From the NCBI GenBank assembly GCA_031763025.1, contig JASSKH010000012.1, positions 4,497,397 to 4,561,396 on the forward strand: a DNA stretch of 64,000 nucleotides. Direction: 5' to 3'. The translations under genes and the position numbers were made by a program. Position 1 is the first letter of the stretch. Each line of letters starts with the position of its first letter. The notes below the pieces were generated by a model. It made no database searches and was not told where the DNA came from. It saw only the letters and a list, made by a program, of their open reading frames with translations. This DNA comes from Macrocystis pyrifera. Taxonomy: Eukaryota; Sar; Phaeophyceae; Laminariales; Laminariaceae. Positions 1 through 34,000 of this stretch are shown here, one piece after another.

Positions 1-54
1 GGTGGTAGGGTAGGGTAGGCTATGGCACGGTCGGGTCGGGTCGGGTTGGATCAC

Positions 55-21010
<20,956 letters not shown>

Positions 21011-21637
21011 ACCTGTGTGTGGTATGATGATGATACGAAGACTCTCGTCTCTCCAATTTCCTTCTCTCTTTCCCATCTCTGGAAGTTCGTAAAGAAAAAG
21101 GTCTTTTGGTTCGAATAATACGGTCATACGAATAGAGGATCGGACTCGGAAATATCGAAAATCCGGTACATAATACGATCATAGGTATACGCATTCGGTG
21201 AATAATTCAAGCCCAACCGACCTACTAATTTAGAAATAGAGAAGCCTGGAAAGAAGCGCGCTTCGTACCCAAACAGACAGGCAGACAACAACAGCAGTTT
21301 TGAGGCAGCGCGCGGGGATCACTCTGCACTCTGTCGTGGTCCTCGAGGGACATTCGGGGCTGTGGCCGAGGAAGCTTGGCGGAGATACGTACGGCGTTCG
21401 AGCGAATTTCACCCAGGCTGGGAACGAGGAAGATAGGGGCGTAGAGGCACTGGGGGGGGGAAGGGGGTTAAAAGTCTGCAGCGTAGCAGCAGTGCAACAC
21501 ACTCGACACGTCCAATCCCGGGATTATTATTTATCGCACCCGCATTGAGAACTGCTTTTTTCTTTTCGGACGAGAGGCGAACCCCGCGCAACCCCACCCA
21601 TCGCAAGCCGGCCGCATAAACAAGGCAGGCCATAGCC
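21011..21637. promoter_or_regulatory. Shared upstream region of a head-to-head gene pair
   Basis: About 627 bp separates the inferred start codons of the minus-strand WD40 gene and the plus-strand bactofilin gene, so it must contain both 5' untranslated regions and both promoters. I see no convincing TATA box or named operator. It is free of the MITE, SINE and poly(C) repeats that fill the introns on both sides, which fits selective constraint. This is inferred from gene layout only. Confidence 0.5.
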
Positions 21638-22000
21638 ATGCACAGGTTCGGGCGGAGAAGCACGGCGCTGGATGAAGAGTCCCAGACCTCCTCCTCCGTG
21701 GAGGACCCGGGGGTGGAGACTTCCCCGTCGAGGTCGTTTCGATCGAGCTCTTCCAGTCGAATAGGGGCTGTGTGGAGTAAAGCGAGGTCACGGGAGACGA
21801 GCCCTACGAATCGAACTACTACTGTGAAGACAGGAGCGGCAGGGGAGGTGTCTGCGGCGGCTGCGGCGGCGACGGCGGCCGGGGGGGATGGCACTGGCGT
21901 GGTCGTGTCCAACGCGAAGATGCTCAAGATAGGCGCGAACGTCCGATTTCGAGGAGACGTTATGGAGTGCAACACCGTGGTCCTCTGCGGCCGCCTCCAG
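21638..22000 (+). CDS. Exon 1: Ser-rich N-terminus and start of the bactofilin domain
   Basis: This exon encodes 121 residues from ATG 21638 (MHRFGRRSTALDEESQ). A Ser/Arg-rich, Ala-rich leader of about 85 residues comes first, then KMLKIGANVRFRGDVMECN and TVVLCGRLQ|GTTGGT. The last 35 residues have the bactofilin strand rhythm (I-G-x(n)-G-D-V then V-x-G-R-L). The end is in phase 0. Confidence 0.8.
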
Positions 22001-25000
22001 GTTGGTGACAAGAGGGACGTAAAGCAGAGAAGAGAGAAGGAATGGCGAGGTTATGTTTCTCAATGAAAATGTTTTTGGGCGGGATTGTTTCGTCCGCATA
22101 TTACGTGCCTGGGTGTGGGTTTTTCAAGCAGACTCGCTTGCGCTGGTGCGCCAGTGAGTGTTAGGCGCAGGCCAGTACCAACCCCACCACCACCACCATT
22201 ACCAGCTGGTAGCGCGGGCCCCGCTGCCGCTTCGGCGCGCCGCACGAGCTGTCCCGGCCGTCCCGGCAGTCGGCGGCGGCAGTGGCGGCATCAACCATAA
22301 TGGCACCTGGTATGTTTTTTTTTGGTCATTTAAACGAAAACAGGCGATGTGTAATAAATTGTCAATCAAAACGACTTTTTATTGCACAGAAGTGCAGGTT
22401 GGGTTGGGCCTGCAGCCGCCTCTGGCAGTGCTGCTGCTGGTGCCTACCCGGTACGTATTATATATATACTCTGGGCGTATTTCGTTGTGTATGTTTGCAT
22501 TCCCTGGCCTTGTGCTTGACTTGCTTGTAGTTGTTTTGTTTCGGCGTTGCTTTTCGTACGTGGAGATGGTGGGTGTGAGCTCGAGCGAGCAAGCGAGCAT
22601 GTGCGACCGGGAGAAAGAAACGGAAGGAGCCCAAAGCTTCGCGAGGCTTCGCTTTTTTTTCCTTGCGCCTCTTCGCCTTCGCCTATGCTACCGGAGCAGT
22701 AGCTTCTTCGCCTTTCCTCTCCTTTGCTTCGCTTCGCTTTGCTGTGCTTCGCGGAGAGCGCCGCGAATATGCTTGAGCCCATGACAACAAACCTTTGCTT
22801 GCAGCATCGAGTCGTCGTTGTCGTAATTATTCATACCAGCTACCAGCTACCAGCTACCAGAGATGATGCGGGTTGGATGCCCGGACCGTTCGACCACTAT
22901 TGATCGAGTAGTACCAGAGTACCTGCGGGTATTTTTTGTGTGTTAACCACTGCTGGTTTGTTGCTGCTGGTGCTACATACCCGCTGGTATGCGGGTACTT
23001 GGTTGTTGTGGTCTGTCTGCGGTGCAAGTCAAGCTGATAAGAGTCGTACTTCTGTCCTGTAGGTTTTTGACTAATTCATCATCGATTCACCTTGCTCGTT
23101 CATTGATTCATCGTGCCCTGCCTGTTACACGGTCGCAGACGGGACGCAGACGGTCAGTGGATGCGATGAGTCAAAGAGTCGCGAGCTTGCTTCTTCCCCT
23201 CCGCTACTTTTCCTATTTATTACACTGCTGTTCAGATTTGAAACATGCTGGTATCTGGTATCTGGTACCTAAACCTCGTACTCAAATTGGATGCTTTTGG
23301 TCGAGCCGTAAAAAAAAAACTCCGATAATGTAGGGCGTCGGTTACAATGCTGCTTTTGGTTCTATCGCATCTGGTCTGTAATGTCAAGTACATATGGTAC
23401 CTAATTCAAATGCATCAGATACCGGGCATTTCTGTTGTAATAGATAAGGCAGCGGACGTTGGAAACACGTGCGGTCGGCACAGCTTGCTGGAGGGGCACG
23501 AACATGAATTCGAGAGACAGAGCGAACACAATATAAGTTGCTCGTCTGATCCTGCTTGCTGCAGATCTGCAAATGTCAAAAAGGTGCTGGGTTCGGTTTC
23601 GGATATTTTTCCATTATTTTCTTCAAATAACCGGATAACCGGAGACAACCTTCGCTCGGTTATCAGATAACCGACCGGACCCAAGAAGGGCTCCGATGTC
23701 CAACTCGGGGGGATGGTGCATTCATACTGCTGTAGTTACCGCAATTCAGAGCCGTGACGTACCGGTAATTACCGATTTCAGCTGAAAACCATTGCCGCTC
23801 GCCAGTGCTACGGGAAATACCGCAAAGCTTTTAACCCTTTCAGGACCGCAGTCCCGTTTTGTGGACAAACCATTCAAATTCTAAGTAGTTTGTCCCCATA
23901 ACGGGACTGCATTTCTTCAAGGGTCAAGTTCAGTGGATACATCCTAATCATAATCACCATTCGAGGATTTTTTGTCGAATTCCCTACCTATCGAACACGA
24001 AAAAGGAGACCCGGTGGCTCTCGTACGTAACAAAAGTCCATAGCACGCGCAGGTGACACACACGTGACAGCGAGTGCATACCTATTCAGGGGTTTGTAGT
24101 GTCTATGGAGGCCTTTTTGCTCGGAACTTTTCAAAATATCAAATTACCGTTAAGAGAAGGGGTTTATGTGGTACATACTCGTACGGGGGTCGTTTCCGGT
24201 GTTGACCTCGTACCGGTAATTACTTCTGTACTTGTACAATACCATTCATTACATACGAGTATATTTCATGTTTCGAGTTGCTTCGTATGTAAAATGAGTG
24301 GTTTTGGGTTCGGGGCTCGCTGGCTCGCCGGCCCAGCGACGATGGATGTGCCTCCTGTGTCTCGTGTTTTGATGTTTGACCGTCGATGTTCGAACTTTGT
24401 CCTTGTTTGGTTATTTTTTACATGATGCTCGTTCAAGTCGGTCGTTTTCACCCAATCTTGTAGTGTCTCAAGTATCAAGTATCAATTATAAATATCAATA
24501 GTGTTTGCATCAATAATATGGGAGAGGCGTTATGCGTGCATAGAGCTCTCCGTTGACACGTTGACACCCGTATAGATCATGTGAAAACGTGAAAACCTTA
24601 CCAGGTATGCCACTGCTGCCACACTTGCTCTCCGACGAGCACTCCCTCCTGACGACTAGAGTCATACTTCGAGTATCCTCCACAGCGGAGTCAACTGATT
24701 CCCACGTGAAGGACAATTTCCGCCCGAGATTCGATGGTTTCCGACGAATAAATGAAACTTCACGTATCGTATCCGACATTTTTGTTCATGTTTACCAGAT
24801 ATGCAGTACGTATTGGCGATTGGCGATTGGCCATCCAGTTATCGCGCGTTATTACACCAGTTTTCCTGCTTCTAGCTTCTGACGTACCTGGTACCTGGTA
24901 TCGTTTTTTTTTTTGCGCTGTTGTATGTAACGAGTACGGATGATAAAGAAAAGGATTTTTCAAGTAGATTCAAGGATTGCGCATAAAAAGCCAATATCAT

Positions 25001-28000
25001 GATATCCAATATTCGTGGTGCTGATCTGTCATATTGCTCTTCCTGTCACTGTGTGTAGAGTGACGGAGATGTCGTCCGAAATCAGCGCAGCCGATTTGTA
25101 AAAAAATCCTCGAGATAAGACAATGCTGATTTTTTCGGCAGTCTTGGGGCCAAAATGTGTCAATCTTGCTATTTCCGGCAACCTTCGCCGAACGTGACAA
25201 TCCCAATTCTACTTCAATCTCAATCTCCATCTCGCCAAATTTCAAGCGTTTTTGGCGTTGGGTATGCACGTGATTCGATGGAGCATCGCATGAAAACCTC
25301 GAACACCCTTTGTTGGAACTTGGAACCACTACTCTGTGTATATGCGTCCCCGGTGGCTTGGTAGGTGGTCCGCGAGCCTATCAAGATAAATTTCGTGAGT
25401 TCGAGTCTCACCGAGTGCATGCTCGTAGGGACTTTTTCTTGCATAAAATTGATTAGCGGAAAGAGAGCGTGAGTTAGCTGTACATTCGATGAAAATCGAC
25501 GAGCAGTGGGAATGTTGAACCCTATGCGCGATAAAAACTAAAGGCACGTACCGGGGGGAAGAAGGGACGACACCTGTGACCACGGATTGTCCAGAAGATC
25601 GTTTAGGCCGTTTCCTATGCGGCTCTCGATTTTTGAGCTTCAGATTTTGACCCGATGGCATTTTCAGATATGAGCTTGACAAATCGAAAGGGCCTTCCTA
25701 TGCGGAAAAATCAGACTTATTGTGCGTGTAGAGATTCGAGCAAACGCCGAGACCAACTGCTGTTTTTGTGATTTGGCGCCGCGAAGAGACGCGCTGGGTG
25801 CGCTGTCCTGCGCGTAGGACCCAAGCGTCCGAGCCCACGCTGACTGCCTCTAGTCTGGTGGCGAAGAGATGTGGCGAGTGCGCTGGAGTCAACCTGTCTT
25901 GGTATTATGTGTTTGATTTTGTGACTTGACTGCTGCTGCTGCTGCTGTACAGCTGCGGTGTAGTCTACGAGTACGTATCCACGGAGAGGCGCGTGCCGAG
26001 TACTCTTCTCTTGGTCTCTAGGCCCGAGCCCGCGCCAACCGGCTCTAGTCTGGCCACGGAGGGACGCGCCGTCCGCGCGTCGGGCGCGAAGCAACGTCGC
26101 TATACAGCTGTATCACCATCCAACTCATCGATCGTTTCGCTGCTGTTTGCTGTCGTGGATAATGTCTTGAATTTTGAGAGCATGCCATTTTTCGATTTGA
26201 AAATTTGATGCCCAAAATCCGACGACCTGGGTCATCGGATTCTCAAATCGAAAAATTTCCGGTCGGATTTTGCATAATCGGACTGCATAAGTAGGGTCAT
26301 TCGATTTTGAGGTCGAAAAATACAAATCTGAAGCTCGAAATCGAACCGCATAGGAAACGGCCTTGGGGTAAATCCTACCCTCCTATGAATTAGGCTGGAA
26401 AGTAAAAGTGATTAAAAACAAAACAAAACAAAAAAAAAACACTCTGTGTATACCCAGTCGTGCTGATTATAAATAGGCTCGGTTTCATCTTCATATGATC
26501 CTGCTGTAGTCCAGATGGAGACTGCAATACCGGCGAAATTGGTACGAGTATCCAGTATCCAGCACTATAATTCCAAGTTTGTACTATGAGTACACAACGG
26601 TCCTTAAATTTCCGTCCATAGCGGTATTTCCCAAAAAGAGGTATACTGCTCTGTACGCATTTTATGGGCGGGGCTAAAACTACAAAATAATACCGCCTAT
26701 CAACTGCTGCTGCTGTGAGCCTTGGCCTGTGATGTTTCATACCAGGTACATATCATGTGTACCGCTCTGAGGAAATGTATGGACCGTTAGATGTTTCCTA
26801 CAGTAGTATGCAGTTCGATTTCGAGCTTCAGATTTGTTTTTTTTCGATACCAAAAATAAAACATGTCATTATGCAGTCCGAATACTCGTATGCAAAATCT
26901 GACCTTTTTGTTCGATTTGAGAATCCGATGTCCCCAGTCGCCAGATTTTGGCCCGAAATCCGACGATCTGGACCAGCAGATTTTCAAATCGAAACGTGGC
27001 ATGGTCCCTAAATTCAATATATTATCAACGACAGCAAGCAGCAGCACCAGAACGATCGATGAGTTGGATGGTGACACAGCTAGATCGCGACGTTGCGCCG
27101 CGCCCGACGCGCAGTCGTCGGGCGGCGCGTCTCTCCGTGGCCAGACTACACAGTCGACTGGCGCGAGCTCGGGTCTCGGTACCGAGAGAAGCGCACTCGG
27201 CGCACACCTCTCCGTGGATACGTACTCATAGACGAACTACGGCAGCAGCAGCAGCAGTCAGTCGCATTGTACCAGACCAGAGGCAGTCAGCGTGGGCTCG
27301 GACGCTCGTATCCTACGAACAGCAGTGCAGCGCCTCATCGAGTCTCTTCGCGGCGGCAGACCACAACAGCCGTTGGTCTCGGCGTTTGCTCGAATCTCTG
27401 CACGCACAATATATCCGATTTATGCGCATAGGAAGTCTGACTGACTGTTTCGGTTTGCCATATTCATATCTGAAAATGCGATCGGGTCAAAATCTGGAAG
27501 CTCAAAAATCGAACCGCATATGAAACAGCCTTAGGTGTCGATAGTTATACACCAATGGCAATGGCCCTCACATATCCGTCAAGGGTTGTACCAGGTATAT
27601 ACCAGGATTAAGGGCAGAGGGTGGATTTTTTTTTACCCCAGTCCCCGTTTTGTTTTTTTTTTCACAACCGAATAGTGTTGCTTCGGTCAACTTCGGTTGC
27701 CAATCGGTATTAAGGACAACATTTTTCGTGTCCTCCTTCGAGGCGGACCTCGTCGCTGAAGTTTGAAAATACGATTCCAGGAGTTAATTTCCCAGTTTAT
27801 CGTACTCGAGTCTAGTGATTTTTCTTGTGCTGTAGAACGAGAAGGAGGAACGTACTCGTACAGTAGCTTTTCTGGGATCTCTTCTTAATAGTCGTAATGC
27901 ACCAGAAAAAAAAGTTGGCTACAGCAGTAGCACGAGAAACTGAAACTTCAAGCGCCTGGAACCGCATTTTCAAACTTGAGCGACGAGGTCCGCCCTAAAG

Positions 28001-31000
28001 GAAGACACGACAAGTGCTGTCGCTTGGGCACACTCACGGGAGTGCACCAAGGAGCTCATATCTGCCATGCCAATTTTTGATTCGATGGGAACGTTCGGAG
28101 CTAGAGCAAAAAATCGAAATGCCCCCAGAAAAAAAAAAACGCGGGCAGACGTGGTTCCAGTGTCTTTGTTGTCGGGAGTTTCGGCAATATGAGCTTTATT
28201 TTCGTGGGACCTAACCCTAACACAGGACACAGGTGGTATGTACCTCGAGTCCCATTAGATTCGGGTGATCACCGCTATCGGAAAATACGCAGCCCTCGTT
28301 AGTCGTCGTGATCTGCTGCCGACGCTCGATCCCACTGCAGCCTCCACGATGAGATTGAGCCTGCAGACCCCCGCGATACCGCCCGTCTCGGGCTCATATA
28401 TGGGATGTGCGGGAGGCGTGCGATACACCGGATCGGCGCCATATATTAATAGGTGTTAATTAAAAATGAAGCTGATATCGGTGAAGGTTTGTTTGGGCGT
28501 GTGACGAGGCGCTCAATTTTTCCCCTCGTTACGTAGATGGTCCTCCTTTGCCTGTGCACCATAGTTTGCAATTTCCTAGGGAGTTGACCTTCGGGTGAAG
28601 GCTGACTCTTGAGAGGTTTGTTAGTACTGACTGTAAAATGTGTTGACAAGGATTATCCTGGGCTGGGCCACAGATCGATTTTTCACCCATACAGCTCAGT
28701 AACAACTTCACATTTGCCGTCGTCGGCAGGACTCGAACCTGCGCGTGAAATTACAACGGATTGGAGTAGGGTATGTACTTTGAGGGAATATACCTGGCCG
28801 GGTACAACCTGTAGTAACACCGTGCAGGCTTTGCCCACCTTGTTTATTTTCCGCCCCCGAAGGGATGCGTGGTCAATTGCCCGATTCCTAAGGTGAGCCA
28901 CAACTGAGTGCCCCCCCCCACTCCCCCCAATACTACGTATGCCAGTCTTTTTTTTTTGCGGAACACCAGGTACAGTAGTTTTGATAATATACTCGGGCAG
29001 TCGGGTAGCCTGTAGCGTTGTAGCGCCGACTACCAACGACAGCAGCAGCAGCAGTGCCAGATACTCGAAATCTGGTCCTCCACTATTGTTTTGGTGCTGC
29101 GGCGCCGCCCTGCGTTGTTTTTTTTTTGTGTAACACCTCGTGGACTATGGACATAATCGCTCGGATGGATGTCTTGGCGCGTATATACATCCAGACACCG
29201 CATTACTGCTGTATATGCGCGGGCAGGTTTGCTCGTTTACCGCTGCGATGTGGGTGTGGCCGGTCCTGCACAGCTGCAAATCATGCGTGTCGAGCGAGAT
29301 GTACACGTAGACTTGGCGTGGTGGCGTACGTCGCATGGTTACGCTCGCAATTAAGCGGTTACTCCACACCTCTGCACGAGGTTACCGTAGGGCCGTTGAG
29401 TTGGTTGACCTTGAGTCGGCGAGTAGCAACTATTAGTAGTTGGCTTGGTTAGGTGCTACACAGCAGCCATTACTGGGGGGCATGATGATCAGGACCAAAG
29501 ATGCTGCTGCCGTGCGCACTTTGTCGTACTTGTCTGTTGTCTCCCATCGACATTCGTTTTTGTCACAGCCTGTTTTGTGACCACAGGCAGGATTTGACGG
29601 AAGTGAGCCAATGGGAGAATATCATCATCATGCTCGGTAAAAGTACCGGAATGCATAGATTTTTGTGTCTGTGATGGGGTCCTGAGGCCTATGCTCCCCC
29701 CGCAGTACTACGGAGAGGGCCATAGTTGATAGGACCTACGGTACACTAAAAAAACTATATATTTACCTATTCTTACTAGCAATATTTGGTCCTATTTACT
29801 ATGGCCCCCCGTAATAATTGCGTGTGGTAATTTGTAGTTGCGCGTGGTAATTTGCGGAGTACATTCTGCGTCTTTTTAGGTGACAGGCGCGTTTCTGGCT
29901 CGAAACTACTTGTAGGTTTGTTGTTGTTACGTTGTCTAAACCGATTCGAGTCTGTTGGTTGGGTCACTTCCGCCACACCAAACTGACTCCCCACGCACAG
30001 AGGCGTTGAATTCTCACGGGCTTGCAAGCGATCGTTTTTCAGCGCTCGATTTTTCCTGAACGGAAAGGTTATAACCCGTTTAGGACTGCAGTCCCGTTTT
30101 GGGGACAAACTACTTAGAATTTGAGTGGATCGTCCCCGATGAAAACGGGACTGCAGTTTTTCTAAAAGGTTAAGGCTGCCACAATTATCGGTACCGAACA
30201 ACAACCATGGTGTTTTCCCCTGAAACATGTGGTCGAATGGAGGGTTCCGAAAGTATCATTCTCGACTTTTACAACCCTCACTGCCGTTGTCGAGCGTGAA
30301 CGAGCGCGTAAGAAACGATCGCACCACTGCTTTGCGATCTCGGCGCTCTCTTTACCGTGATATCTAGCCATTGAAGCCCAAATAATTCACAGCCCTGCTC
30401 ACACTCTTGATCTCGACGAGAGTCCCGGGCGAGCACCGCTGTCCACCCGGCTGAATAGATGAACACACCTGGCCAGAAAAATAAACGCAGGAGTTATTTA
30501 TGCGCGCCTCTATTAGTAGTATAGGTGGCGCTCCCAGGTTTCTGGAAAGGTGTCGGCTGCATGTCACGGTTCGAGTAGCGGGAAGCATGCCTACGCATCA
30601 GTAGTAAACTCCAAGCATATGTCAGGATGGCCGCAGACGTCGCAGCGCTAAGGACCAGCGAGCATCCCTACGCATCAGTATTAAATCGCAACGATGTGTC
30701 AGGATGGCCCCAGACGCCACTGCGCCGAGGTATGTCGAGCATGCCTACGCATCAGTAGCAGCTCCCAAGGTTCAGGATGCCCCCAGACTCCTGAGCGCGG
30801 CCCCAAAGCAACTCACATACGTGAAGGGACTTGCGGTAGGTCTATCATACGCCAATGTATTCACACGAAAATAGTAGGTACGCACAGGCAGTATACGTGG
30901 GGTCTCGAAGGTTTCTTGGTATTTTTTTTTAGTATTAGTAGTACTCGTAGTGCTTTTGCAGCGTTTTTTTTTTTTTTTTTTTGTAACTTTGTTTGGTGTT

Positions 31001-34000
31001 GTTTGGTGATGCCATGCTGGCACTTGAAGAAAAACATGTGAACAGCGTCAACGCCAACACCACCAGGAGCAGCATCAGAATCGACGATTGACATTTTGTT
31101 GTTTCAACAGATAGCAACAGCCACGACCAACAACGGCCTTGCTGCCTTTCGATATGTCGTATACCTCCGAGCCTTTTAGTACTCAGTGTACAGAAACCTT
31201 TTGGAGGACCATAGTTAATAGGACCTACAGTACAGACAAAACCTATATATTTACCTATTTTTACTGACAATATTTGGTCCTATTTACTATGGGCGCCCGC
31301 AGTAGTATTGCTTTAATTATGGTTTGTTTTTTTTTTAGCGCCCCGGAGAGCGAGAGGAAACCCCTGTCCACACTTATTTCTCAAGTTTTCGTGTCCCGGT
31401 ATATTCTCACCCCGGGTGTGCAGTCCTAAAGCCTGAAAAACCCTGAAATAGTTTTTGACTTTAGGTCGGTGGCGTGTCGTTTTGCTTCTTGAAAATAATG
31501 TTATTGATGATATTTTCGCGAAAGGTTCACAAATCCACATGATACAGCAGTACAGGCCGAGAGACATACATACATCAACGCACCTCAGGAATCTTTACTA
31601 CTGTTAGTTAGCACACGCCCTCGTTATCACCCCCCCCTAGCTGCGGGGCTCCCGTGCTTGTTGTTTATCACTGGGGATGTGTTTTGATAGCACACCCCCC
31701 CCCCCACAACAGGATATTATCACCGGGTGTGATATACAGGATATAACCGGGGTGTTCGTTATTCCGTGTCGTTCTTCGGTGTTACGCGGTACCTTCATGC
31801 CATACTAATGCACCCAAGTTGTTGAGGACGAATTGCTACGAGACGGGTTGGAATGTGTACCTTTTTTGAACTTGGGAGGGGGGATGGAGGTGATGGACAC
31901 GGACGGCATCGGCCACTCTTGCGTTACACGAGCATGTCTCGCTTGACCTTGGGGTGAGTAGTCTGTACATATTCGTACGAATACGAAGGGCGAGGGGTGC
32001 TGGGTCGCTTGTGTCTCCTGTACCTGGTGCTGCAGTAATCATGGCCTGGTACGTACTGCTGCTGTACTGCTGTAGTGTCAAGCAACACCTGCAACGTAGA
32101 CATTGCCCGTGTTGAAGAGTAGCTCGTATATATTGTATGCTGGTACCTTGTGCATACGACTATTTTCGGAAATGTAAGGACCGTTTGATCTTCGTATCGA
32201 TAAGAAATGGTCTTGCCATTTCCGTCCAGCGTGATACGTGTAACATACAACAGCAGCAGTACCTGGTATTTATTGTGCGTTCCGGGTGCGAAAAAACGAT
32301 TTTCGATGACATCCTCGATCTCACAGCAGTTGATGTTTGATGGTTTTGTTTGGTTTTATAGTATTACTGTTGTAGTCCACACTGCTGCCGTAAAGCAAGA
32401 CGACGATTATCAGGATGACGTATAATTTTGTATCAACAACTACCTACTACTGCTGTCTACTGATTTTTTATGGTCTCCTACCCCCTTTTTTTTTTTCGCG
32501 ACGGAGATGCGAGTGGCACAGGGAGATTGAGAGAGAGGGGCATGCACGTTGAGAAGAGTTGGTTGTGCCTTCGTTGTCACGCTACCGTACGAGACCGCGC
32601 GTAAGAGGAAGAGCCCTGAAGACCGAAGACCGGATGTCCTACCCGGTGATTGGTTATTTGCTACGCCCCTCTGCCATAACTTTGTATGTACGTTTTTCGA
32701 GGCGCGAATATGTTGACGTGGTGTGTGTTGTCTTGAGAGATTTAAGCGTTCTTTCAACCACACCAGTGTACACAGTGTGTGCGGGGTCCTGATTCTTATG
32801 CCTAGAGAGATACAATTTATGTTGTGACAGACTGTGAGGCAGAGAAGACCTGTGTGCAGAATATATAGCCGGTTCGGCAAACAAGCGGTGCTTGTACCAG
32901 GTACCGTACCAGGTACGAAACTACTACTGTACATAACACGTGTGATAAGATAACACACTACCGTACAACACTATAACCCGTGTGATAAGATAACACACGA
33001 CCGTACAACCCTATCACCCGTGTGATAAGATACACTACCGTATCACCCGTGTGATGAGATAACAGTACCGTATAATCACCCGGGTGATAAGAGAACACAT
33101 TGCCGTATAATACTATTACGGGGGACCATAGCTAATAGGACCTACGGTGTACACAAGAACCTATATATTTTTCCCTATTTTCACCAACAATATTTGGTCC
33201 TATGTACTATGGTCCCCCGCAATATCAGCCGTGTGATAAAACGACACACTACCGTATAACACTATCACCTGTGTGATAAGATAACACACTACCGTATAAC
33301 ACTATCACCCGGGTGACAAGGTAACATCCTGCCGCGTAACACTGTCACCCGTGTAATACATAACATTCTACCGTCTATCCCTATCACCCGTGTGGCAAAA
33401 TAACACACCCCCCTCCGACGAATTTCATTTCAAAGGTAATTTTCTCGACAGTGGGGAGGTGCAAACGCCCAGCCCAGCGTTGCGTCTATTACGGGGGACC
33501 ATAAATAGTACATAGGACCTGCGGTACACACAAAAAAACCTATAGATTCCACTCTTTTTTACTAACAATATTTGGTCCTAATTACTATGGCCCCCCCGTA
33601 AATAATATGAAAAAAAAAATCTCGATGACATCTCCTCAAAGACGCCGTTTTCGTTGTGTGTACCCCCCCCCCCCCCCCCCCCCGGGGTGAGTTTAGTTTG
33701 GAGGAAGTTTGTCCCAGGGGGGTGTGCTGTCTTGCGCATCATGTTCACGACGGTGTGTCGTGCCAGGTACGAGGGTACACACACCCAGTAGTGGTCCCTC
33801 TATAGTGCCGGCTACGCGCTACGATATAGTGCTTGTGAAATAAATAAATCGCTTCACACAGATGGCATTAACCAGTGTGGCAGTGTGCGGAGTAGTTAGT
33901 GCCGGTTGTCGATGTATATGTTTACGTACGGTGCTGGCATTGTTGGCGGGCGCAGATGTACCGGCACTATAGAGGGACCATTACCGCTACTGCTGTTGTA

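Noticed and set aside
32937-33410. CRISPR-like array
   Set aside because: The units are directly tandem without unique spacers, and the context is a eukaryotic intron.
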